Shown here piece after piece: positions 36,063-44,195 of a stretch of DNA of 64,000 nt (position 1 is its first letter; every line of letters begins with the position of its first letter). A program made the position numbers and the translations under genes. This DNA comes from Fidelibacterota bacterium (GTDB taxonomy: Bacteria; Marinisomatota; Marinisomatia; Marinisomatales; TCS55): NCBI GenBank assembly GCA_004124535.1, contig SCKQ01000002.1, positions 1-64,000 on the forward strand, given 5' to 3'. The notes under the pieces were generated by a model, which was not told where the DNA came from, did not search any database, and worked only from the letters and a program-made list of their open reading frames with translations.

Positions 36063-36716
36063 TAGATCCTGCAAATACCTCTTCAGGTCAAATAAATCAT
36101 TAAATACAGTAGCACCAGTTGCTTGTAAACGGCTGTAACTGGTGTGCCCTTGAGCAATTAATACACACATTACTCCCATTGCATTTGCGACTTCACGGTC
36201 ATGTATCGTATCTCCAACCAACAAAAGTTCGTCAGTATCATACTCCATCTCACTCACCAAATTCTTCCCAATTTCAATTTTACCTGAAGCATAATGATTA
36301 TCAATACCCAAAACGTTTAAAAAGTATTTTTCTAAACGATGATGAATGATCCAATCGCTCACAAATTCTTGTTTCCCGGCAGAAAGAATTGATTGTGTTA
36401 AACCAACTGATTTTAAAAATTCCAGTAATTGTACAACACCTGGCTGTAATTCAGGTTCATGAAAGCGAGCATTATAATTAGCAATAAATTCTGATCCGGA
36501 AATGGTGAATGGCTCTTTTTCAAAATCAAATCCCAGTTTCTTGTAATAATTTTCCACGGGAAAACAAAAAATATCCAGATATTTTTCTTCATCAATTAAT
36601 GGCAAATTTCTCTTTAAAAGTGATTTATTTATGGATTCAACACACAACCAGCGGTCGTCTAGAAGTGTACCGTTCCAATCCCAAATGATGTGTTTCAACT
36701 TCATGAGCGTTGTCAA
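36033..36716 (-). CDS. HAD family hydrolase (phosphoglycolate phosphatase-like)
   Basis: 227 residues; an ATG four codons in (36704) is equally plausible. HAD motif I is WDWNGTLLDD, motif II is ILSAGKQ, the Lys of motif III lies in SGKIEIGK, and motif IV is LLLVGDTIHDREVANAMG. The cap domain is C1 type, as in phosphoglycolate phosphatases and beta-phosphoglucomutases. Substrate unknown. It is convergent with the M14 gene and divergent from the Nudix gene, sharing a very short intergenic region. Confidence 0.8.
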   Translation of the reverse strand: MTTLMKLKHIIWDWNGTLLDDRWLCVESINKSLLKRNLPLIDEEKYLDIFCFPVENYYKKLGFDFEKEPFTISGSEFIANYNARFHEPELQPGVVQLLEFLKSVGLTQSILSAGKQEFVSDWIIHHRLEKYFLNVLGIDNHYASGKIEIGKNLVSEMEYDTDELLLVGDTIHDREVANAMGVMCVLIAQGHTSYSRLQATGATVFNDLFDLKRYLQDLLPVNRSVST

Positions 36717-36731
36717 ACATCGGGCAGATTA

Positions 36732-37391
36732 ATGAAAAAAACGATAACTTTTCCTCCCATGGAATTAAGTAAAATTGCAAATAAGCTAAAAAAAAGATTA
36801 CAACAAAATCTACCTGGTAAAGAAATTCAGAGGCGTATGCTAGTCAAAATGAATGAACCTTTTAATTTTAAAAATACTGAAAAAGATGCTATCCAATCAG
36901 CTGTTTTAATACTGTTATTCGAAGAAAATGGAGATATTTGTTTTACGTTGACAAAACGGACACAGAAAGTGGAGCACCATCGGGGGCAGATTTCATTGCC
37001 TGGGGGCGCAAAGGAATCTGATGAAAGTTTATCTTCCACAGCCATCCGTGAAACACAAGAAGAAATAGGTATCCATGCGGATGATGTAGACCTCATTGGA
37101 GCTCTTTCTCCTTTATTTGTCCCAGTAACAGGATTTATTATTAAACCCTTCGTTGGCATTATTAATGCAAATTTTGATCCACAACCGGCTCCGGAAGAAG
37201 TTGAAACTGTTTTTTCAGTTCCTGTTAATGAATTATTAAATGATGATAATGAACTTCAAGAAAAGAAAAATCTCCGTGGTTACTACGTAAATATACCCTA
37301 TTTTTTATTATCAGGACATAAAGTCTGGGGTGCGACAGCAATGATTTTATCAGAATTTAAAACAGTATTAAAAGAGGTAATGGATGCATAA
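36732..37391 (+). CDS. Nudix hydrolase, CoA pyrophosphatase-like
   Basis: 219 residues from the ATG at 36732, chosen because earlier codons would overlap the divergent HAD start. The Nudix box is present from about residue 95 (Gly at the start, then RETQEEIGI). Directly before it is HHRGQISLPGG, the hallmark of the CoA/acyl-CoA pyrophosphatase subfamily. These cleave CoA to phosphopantetheine and 3',5'-ADP. The stop overlaps the ROK start by 8 nt. Confidence 0.85.
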   Translation: MKKTITFPPMELSKIANKLKKRLQQNLPGKEIQRRMLVKMNEPFNFKNTEKDAIQSAVLILLFEENGDICFTLTKRTQKVEHHRGQISLPGGAKESDESLSSTAIRETQEEIGIHADDVDLIGALSPLFVPVTGFIIKPFVGIINANFDPQPAPEEVETVFSVPVNELLNDDNELQEKKNLRGYYVNIPYFLLSGHKVWGATAMILSEFKTVLKEVMDA

Positions 37392-38265
37392 GATAGGCAT
37401 TGATCTTGGTGGAACTAAAATTGAAGGGATTGTACTAGATAAAAATAACAATATAATCGAGCGAAAAAGGATCCCGACAAATCGAGAAGATGGCTATGAG
37501 GCTATTATTAACAGAATATCCGAATTAGGTCATGAATTATTAGAAAAATCTATTAGTGTTAAACAAATTAGTATATGTACTCCGGGTGCTCTAGATCCCA
37601 CTGTAGGGGTTATGAAAAACAGCAACACACTTTGTCTTATTGGTGAACCCCTGCAAAAAGATTTGGAAAAAGCATTTGAACTACCTGTTTTTATGGAAAA
37701 CGACGCAAACTGCTTTGCCCTTGCTGAGTCGATTTTGGGAGCAGCTAAAGGTTATGGTGTGGTATTCGGTGTCATAATGGGCACAGGTGTGGGAGGTGGA
37801 ATTATCATCAATGGCAAAATTCATCGGGGTCCAAATTATATTGCTGGTGAATGGGGTCACCATGTCCTGTATCCCGATGGTCGTGACTGTTACTGTGGAA
37901 ATAAAGGTTGCACAGAGGCATACATCAGCGGCTCAGCCCTGGAAAAAGAATGGGAGGAATTGACTGGGCAAAAACATATGGTTACTGATATTATTGAAAA
38001 AGGGTTTTACAAAGATCACCCTGAATGGAAAGAAAGATTTATTCTCAACTTTGGACGTGCTTTAAGTCATGTAATCGACATAATCGATCCAAATTGCATT
38101 GTGCTGGGCGGCGGTCTTTCAAAAGTTGATATACTTTATACTGAAGGCAAAGATGCTGTTTATGCTGAAGTATTCAGCAAACAAGTTGTAACACCTATTT
38201 TGAAAAATAAACTTGGTGATTCGGCGGGCGTATTTGGGGCAGCACTCTTGGGTAATAATCAATGA
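37384..38265 (+). CDS. ROK family sugar kinase
   Basis: 293 residues. The N-terminal phosphate loop IGIDLGGTKIEGIVLD, ENDANCFALAE with the catalytic Asp, GTGVGGGIIINGKIHRG and the zinc motif CYCGNKGCTEAYISG (with GEWGHH) are complete, so it should be an active ROK sugar kinase (glucokinase, fructokinase or N-acetylglucosamine kinase type). Substrate cannot be fixed by sequence. It overlaps the Nudix gene before it and the small membrane protein after it. Confidence 0.88.
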   Translation: MHKIGIDLGGTKIEGIVLDKNNNIIERKRIPTNREDGYEAIINRISELGHELLEKSISVKQISICTPGALDPTVGVMKNSNTLCLIGEPLQKDLEKAFELPVFMENDANCFALAESILGAAKGYGVVFGVIMGTGVGGGIIINGKIHRGPNYIAGEWGHHVLYPDGRDCYCGNKGCTEAYISGSALEKEWEELTGQKHMVTDIIEKGFYKDHPEWKERFILNFGRALSHVIDIIDPNCIVLGGGLSKVDILYTEGKDAVYAEVFSKQVVTPILKNKLGDSAGVFGAALLGNNQ

Positions 38266-38522
38266 AGTTTGGACATTGGTTAAATTCATTAATATGGATT
38301 GACCCTGTGGTTATTTTATTTTTCTTTGCAATTTGCGGCTGGTTAGCCCATCTAACCATGAAGGGCTTTAGAAAGCTTGTTAAAAAAACTCAAACGAGTC
38401 CCTATGCGGAGGAATTTCGCACCAGTCCATTTGTTTTTATTGTGATCGCTATTCCTTATACAATAATTCTTTACAGGCTTATTGGAATTTATTTAACTGA
38501 ACTTCTAAAATCTACTTTTTAG
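38262..38522 (+). CDS. Small membrane protein of unknown function
   Basis: 86 residues with two hydrophobic segments (about 11-32 and 61-80). It begins with a 4-nt overlap (ATGA) with the ROK stop, which supports translation. Its end overlaps the convergent SDR gene by 11 nt. No family recognised. Confidence 0.6.
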   Translation: MKFGHWLNSLIWIDPVVILFFFAICGWLAHLTMKGFRKLVKKTQTSPYAEEFRTSPFVFIVIAIPYTIILYRLIGIYLTELLKSTF

Positions 38523-39363
38523 ATTTTTTGCGCATGGCAGCCATGGCTTTCCAAGCCATTTTTGGTACCTTTTCCAAATCATTGAACTGCCCGGCCCCCT
38601 GCAACCACTCACCGCCATCAATGGTAACCACTTCCCCGTTTATATAGCCCGCTTCATCACTAATCAGATAAGACGCAAGATTTGCTAATTCAATACGTTC
38701 ACCAAACCGTTTTAATGGAATTCTATTCTTCATCTTCTTTTCAATTCCTAATCCAGGAGGCGCCAATCGACTCCACGCTCCTTCTGTGGGAAAAGGTCCG
38801 GGGGCTATTGCATTTGTTCGAATTCCATATTTTGCCCATTCTACAGCCAATGACCGGGTAATTGCCAGAACACCCGCTTTAGCTGCTGCAGATGGTACCA
38901 CATAACCTGATCCTGTCCATGCATACGTGGTAACAATGTTGAGTATGGTTCCGCCACCATCAGCAATCATTTCTTTACCTACAGCGTGTGTGCAATTGAA
39001 GGTGCCGTTTAAAACTATGTCCACGACTACCTTGAAACCATTTGTGGATAAATTTTCCGTAGGACTGATAAAATTTCCTGCTGCATTATTAAGCAAAACA
39101 TCAATTTTTCCAAATTGCTTTTTAGCAGCATCAACCAATTCCTGAACACTGGTAGAGTCCCGAACATCGCATGATAGGCCTAAAACGTCCGCCCCCGTTT
39201 TACGTAATTCTTCAGCCGCGTCTTGGATGACCTGCTCCCTCCTGCTGGCAATAACAAGATTGGCCCCCAGTTCACCAAATCGAGTTGCCATGGCTTTTCC
39301 TAATCCAGTTCCACCGCCGGTGACAATGATGGTTTTTCCTTTTAATAAATCTTCTCTAAACAT
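38512..39363 (-). CDS. Short-chain dehydrogenase, 2,4-dienoyl-CoA reductase-like
   Basis: 283 residues. The cofactor motif IIVTGGGTGLGKAMA, LLNNAAGNF and the C-terminal GYINGEVVTIDGGEWLQGAGQF are of the SDR fold. The usual YxxxK pair is replaced by SAAAK (VVPSAAAKAG), and the region YAWTGSGYVVPSAAAKAG resembles 2,4-dienoyl-CoA reductases, which lack the catalytic Tyr of other SDRs. Such enzymes reduce dienoyl-CoA during beta-oxidation of unsaturated fatty acids, with NADPH. No other beta-oxidation gene is in the window. Confidence 0.8.
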   Translation of the reverse strand: MFREDLLKGKTIIVTGGGTGLGKAMATRFGELGANLVIASRREQVIQDAAEELRKTGADVLGLSCDVRDSTSVQELVDAAKKQFGKIDVLLNNAAGNFISPTENLSTNGFKVVVDIVLNGTFNCTHAVGKEMIADGGGTILNIVTTYAWTGSGYVVPSAAAKAGVLAITRSLAVEWAKYGIRTNAIAPGPFPTEGAWSRLAPPGLGIEKKMKNRIPLKRFGERIELANLASYLISDEAGYINGEVVTIDGGEWLQGAGQFNDLEKVPKMAWKAMAAMRKKSKK

Positions 39364-39372
39364 TTCTTTTCT

Positions 39373-39477
39373 CTATTGTTGAATAAAGTTAGTGATTAAT
39401 TCATTAACAGATTCTGGTTGTTCTAACATAACCAGGTGTGATGTTTTTTCTACAATTTATATTTCTGCATTGGGTAT
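39373..39477 (-). pseudogene. 3' remnant of an alpha/beta-hydrolase gene
   Basis: On the minus strand the frame reads IPNAEI, a TAA stop, then IVEKTSHLVMLEQPESVN and ELITNFIQQ before TAG. This is the C-terminal pattern of alpha/beta hydrolases, where the catalytic His sits in the (G/S)H(L/M)V(M/L)LE(Q/K)PE segment. There is no start, no upstream part, and a stop inside, so only the tail of a deleted gene remains. It begins 10 nt after the SDR start, so the lost gene was probably cotranscribed with the SDR. Confidence 0.7.
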
Positions 39478-39608
39478 TTATTTTATATAAACTTATTATA
39501 ACTGATTTTATCACTATAGATAGGCTTGTATTGCTGGAAGTCATCTGACTATATTTTATTCATTATATGTATTTAGAAAATAGAGTAAACCACACCCATT
39601 AACAACCA

Positions 39609-39755
39609 GTGCCTAAAGCCAAACTTAAAACAAAACTGTTCATCCTGGATACAAATGTAATTCTCCACGATTCGGAGTGTTTGTACAATTTTCAGGATAA
39701 TAATATCGTTATTCCTGTTTCCGCTTTAGCTGATTTGGCAAGTAATTTATTATGA
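39609..39755 (+). pseudogene. 5' remnant of a PIN-domain/PhoH-like ATPase gene
   Basis: A GTG-start frame of 48 codons reads KLFILDTNVILHDSECLYN, then FQDNNIVIPVSALADL and a TGA. This is the very conserved N-terminus of PhoH-like proteins with an N-terminal PIN domain (YlaK type; Asp of LDTNV is the first PIN acid). After VIPVSALADL the family sequence (EELDxFKK...) is lost and the frame stops, so about 400 codons are absent. Together with the hydrolase remnant it marks a deletion. The stretch between the two remnants (39478-39608) is AT-rich; TTGTAT-18 nt-TATATT around 39527-39556 might be the old promoter. Confidence 0.75.
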
Positions 39756-39803
39756 GTTTTTTATCTAATTTTTCAAATAGTCTCAAAACTAGTTGAACGA
39801 ATA

Positions 39804-42800
39804 GTGAATTTCTTATCTAAAATTTTCGATATAAAAAAAGGTGAAGGAAAACCTTTTCTCATTCTATTTATTCATCATTTTTCTGTTACTGCCATGAGCA
39901 TCACTGCCGGTTCAGCCCGTGATGCTTTTTTTCTAAGCAAGTTTGAAAAAACATACCTACCTCTGATGTTTGTGGCCATTGCCATAGTCATGGCGGGTGT
40001 TATACCTCTTTATACTAAACTCACTCGAGGTCGTGATCTAACTACGATTATTATTTTTTCAGCTGCTATTTTTGGCAGCAGTTTGATCCCACTTACTTTC
40101 ATGGTTCAGGGGTTAGTCATCCCAATAATTTATATTTGGGTTGAGATAATGATCGTTCTGTCCATCATACAATTCTGGATTCTCATGAGTGAAGTATTCG
40201 ACCCCAGGCAAGCCAAACGACTTTTTGGAATTATCAGCGGGAGTGGTGCTATCGCATGTATGGTCGTAGGATTTAGTATTCGTCCATTTGTACAAACTTT
40301 TGGATCAGATAAACTGCTTTTTGCTACTGTCTTTTTCCTCGGAATTACTGTATTAACATCATTATTTATTAGACCACATCGAATGGAATTGGAAAGCGGT
40401 CCAGTAAAATCTGCTTCAGCAAAAAAAGGGAAAAGCAAATTCGATAGCTATTTGATTGCAATAACAATTGTGATCTGTTCCATGGCTTTTGTGTCAAAAT
40501 TTGTGGATTATCAATTTAAGATCATGGCATCTATTGCCTATCCGACCCAAGATGAGTTGGTCAACTTTTTTGGATTATTTTATGCAATAACAGGTGCAGC
40601 TGGGTTTATAGTTCAATTCTTCTTAACTGGGCGGATCCTTGCTCGGTTTGGTGTGTTGGTTGGTCTTATCATCCTACCAATAGGTCTTTTTGCTGGATCT
40701 ATAGGTTTCATTATGGTGCCTCTTTTAGCTACGATCTTCATTCCTAAGTTTGCTGACCAAGTTTTCAAATTCACCATCAATAATGCTACTGTCCAGTTAT
40801 TATGGCTACCTGTTCCCCCAAAAGCAAGAAGTGAGAAAAAGCCAGTTATTGATGGAACAATAAAAGCCTTTATGGAGGGGTTCGCTGGTATATCCATTTT
40901 TCTAGCTGCAAAGTGGCTACCACTTCAATATTTAAGCATTGCTGTCCTACTGGTTGCTGGGCTATGGGTCTTCTACACATTTAAAACAAAGACAGGTTAT
41001 GTAAAAGCTCTTCAAAAAGCGATCGAAAAACGGCAATTAAATTTTGAAGATCTTGAAGTAGATGTAGCTGATAGCGCCATGGTGGCGACAATTGAAAAAA
41101 CGCTTCGGGATGAAGATGAGATCAAACAGCTCTTCGCGTTGGAATTGATCGAAAATATTCCACTAACACCATGGGCCAAAACATTAAATGATTTATTTCA
41201 CGGTGATAATATTGAAGTCAGTAGAACCGTTTTGAAAATATCAGCTGAAAATTCTAATGTTATATCTGATAATGAATTATTGTCTTTGCTAAAAAATAGT
41301 GACCTGGCAGATATTGCCATAAATGTAGCTGGGATACGCAAACTGAAAGATGCTTTACCTATAGTGGAATCATATTTAACGAATCCAGATTCTGAACTCC
41401 AAATTACCGCAGCCGCAGCACTGCAGCTCATGGAATCGGATAAAACAGAAGCTGCTCGGCTTTTGATAAAGGATAAAATGAGCAGTGACGATCCGAAGAT
41501 CCAAGCCATGGCTATACGGCATCTGACAAACCAGAAAGAAATCCTTACAAATAGTTTACTAATAAACTTCCTTGAAGATTCTTCGGAGATAACAAGTAAT
41601 GCTTGCTTGGATGTGGCTGTTAAACGAAAAAATTCTGAATTGATTCCCGCAATCATTACCAACTTGGCCTATCCTAAAACATTGCCTACTGCACGATATA
41701 CATTACAGCAGTTCTCTGAAGATGCAGTAATAGAGGAGTTTTTAATAGCACTCGAAAATAAAGAAATTGGTCAAAACCTGTTAAGAGGTATTGTTGTTAC
41801 GTTGCGGGCTTTTAGAACTAATGAAACCGTTGATGCTCTTATTGGTCTGATCGAAAGAAAAGAAAAACGTGTATTCGGTGAAATAATAAATACTTTGTTA
41901 AACATGGCCCGGCAAGAACCATTATCTAAAGACCAAAGCGCTAAATTAAAGAATGAGGTTAATAGAATTTCAAATCATGCTTATCGATTGATCGATTTTT
42001 TACACAGTGTAGAAAGTGTCGATAATGAACATGTGCTCAATGAAGTGATCAAACATGAATTATCAAAACAAGTACCGTTCTTATTAAAACTTGGTATTAT
42101 TGATATACCAACCACACCAGTAGAATCCTATTTACAGACCATTAAAAAACAAGACCGGCGGCAGATGCCTTTCGTTTTGGAAGTATTGGATAATATTTTT
42201 GAACAGGAAGAAAAAGAATTGATCACACCATTAGTAGAAGGACTTACTACAAATGAGCTGACTAATATTGGTAAAAAACATTTTGATGAAATACCTATCG
42301 GCTTGGAAAAACACTTGGTTATAATGATTTCTGGTGATAATGAATGGGCTGCAGCCGTGGCAACAGATTTTACTTTAAAACATCAACTCATTTCTGTGCT
42401 GAAAAACATTGACTGGGAGAATATTACTGGATCATTAGCTTTGAAAGAAATCATCACCAATAATGATGCTGTTGATGGGCTGGATGAACAATTACAAAAA
42501 TTCAAACTGAACAAAGAGGAGTTAACCATGTATTCCACATTGGAAAAAACAATCCTGTTAAAAACCGTAAACCTGTTTCAAACAATACCCACGGAAGAGC
42601 TTTCTAAAGTGGCACAGATCACTGATGAGGAACAGTTCAATGCCAATGTTCCTTTGTTTGTGGAAGGAGATTATGGCGATTCACTTTATATCATTCTGGA
42701 TGGGGATGTAAAGATTCACAAAGGTGATCGACACATTGCATCACTGGGGAAAGGTGCCTGTTTGGGAGAAATGGCCTTGTTAGATCAAGAACCCAGATCT

Positions 42801-42941
42801 GCCGATGCAACAATGGAAACAGACGCTACGTTGCTAAAAATCACTCAGGAAGATTTTTATGAGATTATGAGCAGCAATATAGAAATTATGCAGGGTATTG
42901 TGAAATTATTGACCGGCCGTCTGCGAGACGCAATTAATTAG
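39804..42941 (+). CDS. NTP/NDP-exchanger-like membrane protein fused to HEAT repeats and a cyclic-nucleotide-binding domain
   Basis: 1045 residues from a GTG start with no clear ribosome-binding site. Residues about 1-400 contain some 12 membrane helices and resemble bacterial Npt1/Npt2-type nucleotide transporters (AGSARDAFFLSKFEKTYLP; FDPRQAKRLFGIISGSGAIA). Residues about 400-890 form HEAT-like helical repeats (for example LPIVESYLTNPDSELQITAA). Residues about 905-1045 are a cyclic-nucleotide-binding domain with the phosphate cassette LGEMALLDQEPRSADA, where Glu and Arg are both kept. A cAMP- or c-di-nucleotide-regulated transporter is a plausible reading, but its substrate is unknown. It begins 48 nt after the PIN/PhoH remnant. 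Confidence 0.75.
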   Translation: MNFLSKIFDIKKGEGKPFLILFIHHFSVTAMSITAGSARDAFFLSKFEKTYLPLMFVAIAIVMAGVIPLYTKLTRGRDLTTIIIFSAAIFGSSLIPLTFMVQGLVIPIIYIWVEIMIVLSIIQFWILMSEVFDPRQAKRLFGIISGSGAIACMVVGFSIRPFVQTFGSDKLLFATVFFLGITVLTSLFIRPHRMELESGPVKSASAKKGKSKFDSYLIAITIVICSMAFVSKFVDYQFKIMASIAYPTQDELVNFFGLFYAITGAAGFIVQFFLTGRILARFGVLVGLIILPIGLFAGSIGFIMVPLLATIFIPKFADQVFKFTINNATVQLLWLPVPPKARSEKKPVIDGTIKAFMEGFAGISIFLAAKWLPLQYLSIAVLLVAGLWVFYTFKTKTGYVKALQKAIEKRQLNFEDLEVDVADSAMVATIEKTLRDEDEIKQLFALELIENIPLTPWAKTLNDLFHGDNIEVSRTVLKISAENSNVISDNELLSLLKNSDLADIAINVAGIRKLKDALPIVESYLTNPDSELQITAAAALQLMESDKTEAARLLIKDKMSSDDPKIQAMAIRHLTNQKEILTNSLLINFLEDSSEITSNACLDVAVKRKNSELIPAIITNLAYPKTLPTARYTLQQFSEDAVIEEFLIALENKEIGQNLLRGIVVTLRAFRTNETVDALIGLIERKEKRVFGEIINTLLNMARQEPLSKDQSAKLKNEVNRISNHAYRLIDFLHSVESVDNEHVLNEVIKHELSKQVPFLLKLGIIDIPTTPVESYLQTIKKQDRRQMPFVLEVLDNIFEQEEKELITPLVEGLTTNELTNIGKKHFDEIPIGLEKHLVIMISGDNEWAAAVATDFTLKHQLISVLKNIDWENITGSLALKEIITNNDAVDGLDEQLQKFKLNKEELTMYSTLEKTILLKTVNLFQTIPTEELSKVAQITDEEQFNANVPLFVEGDYGDSLYIILDGDVKIHKGDRHIASLGKGACLGEMALLDQEPRSADATMETDATLLKITQEDFYEIMSSNIEIMQGIVKLLTGRLRDAIN

Positions 42942-43257
42942 GAGCAACGAGATCCTTTACTTTTTCATCCAGTTTTTCTTCAAAAGTTTTCTCAATTTTA
43001 TCTTTACCAGTGTCTAAAATTTGACTGCTTGTTTCTTTTAATTTTTCAGGGATTTTTTCTAATTCTTCTTTTATTTCATAAGGACTTTTATCAAGCCAAA
43101 AAATCATATATGCAATGTAAATAACTAAAATTGCAGCTACTACTAATACCAATTTCATTAACTTTCTTATAAAACCAATGATAATGACAAGTGCTAATAT
43201 AACTGCCACAGCCAGGTAAACAGGATTGTCAACAAAAGCTTGAATGATGGTTTCCAT
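42934..43257 (-). CDS. Small membrane protein with charged C-terminal coiled coil
   Basis: 107 residues. Two hydrophobic segments (about 12-28 and 34-53) are followed by about 50 residues rich in Lys and Glu, ending KVKDLVAPN. The start codon shares one base with the stop of the metallophosphatase gene (TAATG), so it is probably translated with it. Not assigned to a family. Convergent with the transporter fusion (8-nt overlap). Confidence 0.6.
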   Translation of the reverse strand: METIIQAFVDNPVYLAVAVILALVIIIGFIRKLMKLVLVVAAILVIYIAYMIFWLDKSPYEIKEELEKIPEKLKETSSQILDTGKDKIEKTFEEKLDEKVKDLVAPN

Positions 43258-44168
43258 TATTCAGATTTCTGGTGTTTGAGTTTGTTGCGGTTTATGTGAC
43301 CAGTTTCTTTTTCCAGTGCTGATATCAATTCCATAATATACGGTTCATCAGGCATCTCCAGGGTCATGGTTTCAGTTCTAGCTGCTGAGGTTGTAATATT
43401 TTTTTCAGCATCAAACTCAAGTGTTACAATACCAACATAATATCCCTCTTTTCCTGCCTGGACGATCAAGCAATCATTGACTACATCACCTGTATCCATC
43501 TTTGTCTGTGAATGGCTGCCAACAATGACATCTATACCGAAAATTGATTCCGCTAGAGTAGCATCTTTGTCATGGCCTTGATGTGTCAAAGCAATAACAA
43601 TATCCAAAGTATCTGAATAATCATAAACGAATGAACGAATCGTTTCTTCAGGGTTCTCAAGTTCAATGCGATCTATTATTTCCTTCGGATAAAAACGAAA
43701 AACACTTGGATGGATCGTACCAATGACCCCAACTGTGTATCCACCCCTTTCAAAAATAATATGATCACTTAACCCTAATTTATCAAAATTATTTAGATTT
43801 GCTGCTAATGTTGGATAATCCAATTTTTTTGTGTAACGACCCAAGTTTTCTCTGGATAATTCCTGATCACCGGCAAGGACAGCATCATATGGCAATGAAG
43901 CATAAGCATCAATAATAAGGCTATCCAGAAACGGACGTTTGGTAACCGGAAAGAAATCTCCTGCATCCAATACAACAGTATTAGGGTGCTCACTGATGAA
44001 ATTTTTAATAAATGCAGACCGTTTTTCGACGGCCCCAAAAGGATGGTCTGGACAATAACAATTTTCCAGAGCGCCGTTGGTATTGTTGGTATGAAGTAAA
44101 TAAAGAGTATTGTCTTCTGCTATTATACAGGAGATAATCAGGGGCAGGGATATAAAAATTCTCCTCAT
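43257..44168 (-). CDS. 5'-nucleotidase-like metallophosphoesterase with altered metal-site residues
   Basis: 303 residues: signal peptide (MRRIFISLPLIISCIIA) then the metallophosphoesterase domain of the 5'-nucleotidase/UshA family, without its C-terminal domain. Classical metal motifs are altered: HTNDxHG is HTNNTNG, GNHE is GDQE and the final GHxH is GSHSQ, while LDAGDFF and THQGHD remain. A CYCPDHPFGAVEKR segment follows the first motif, as in a periplasmic branch of this family that has a Cys pair. Periplasmic phosphatase activity is doubtful; binding or a different metal chemistry is possible. Confidence 0.7.
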   Translation of the reverse strand: MRRIFISLPLIISCIIAEDNTLYLLHTNNTNGALENCYCPDHPFGAVEKRSAFIKNFISEHPNTVVLDAGDFFPVTKRPFLDSLIIDAYASLPYDAVLAGDQELSRENLGRYTKKLDYPTLAANLNNFDKLGLSDHIIFERGGYTVGVIGTIHPSVFRFYPKEIIDRIELENPEETIRSFVYDYSDTLDIVIALTHQGHDKDATLAESIFGIDVIVGSHSQTKMDTGDVVNDCLIVQAGKEGYYVGIVTLEFDAEKNITTSAARTETMTLEMPDEPYIMELISALEKETGHINRNKLKHQKSE

Positions 44169-44195
44169 GACATTAGCTCAAATTGCCGTAAAAGC

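Noticed and set aside
41198..41662. A 154-codon minus-strand ORF opposite the HEAT region
   Set aside because: The composition is that of the reverse complement of repeat helices, and no start signal or family resemblance is visible.
39609..42941. A PIN domain fused to the transporter by selenocysteine readthrough at 39753
   Set aside because: The TGA and transporter start are in the same frame, but the PIN domain is cut short, no Cys-type site or clear SECIS is evident, and the linker between has no family similarity. It is better explained as a remnant.
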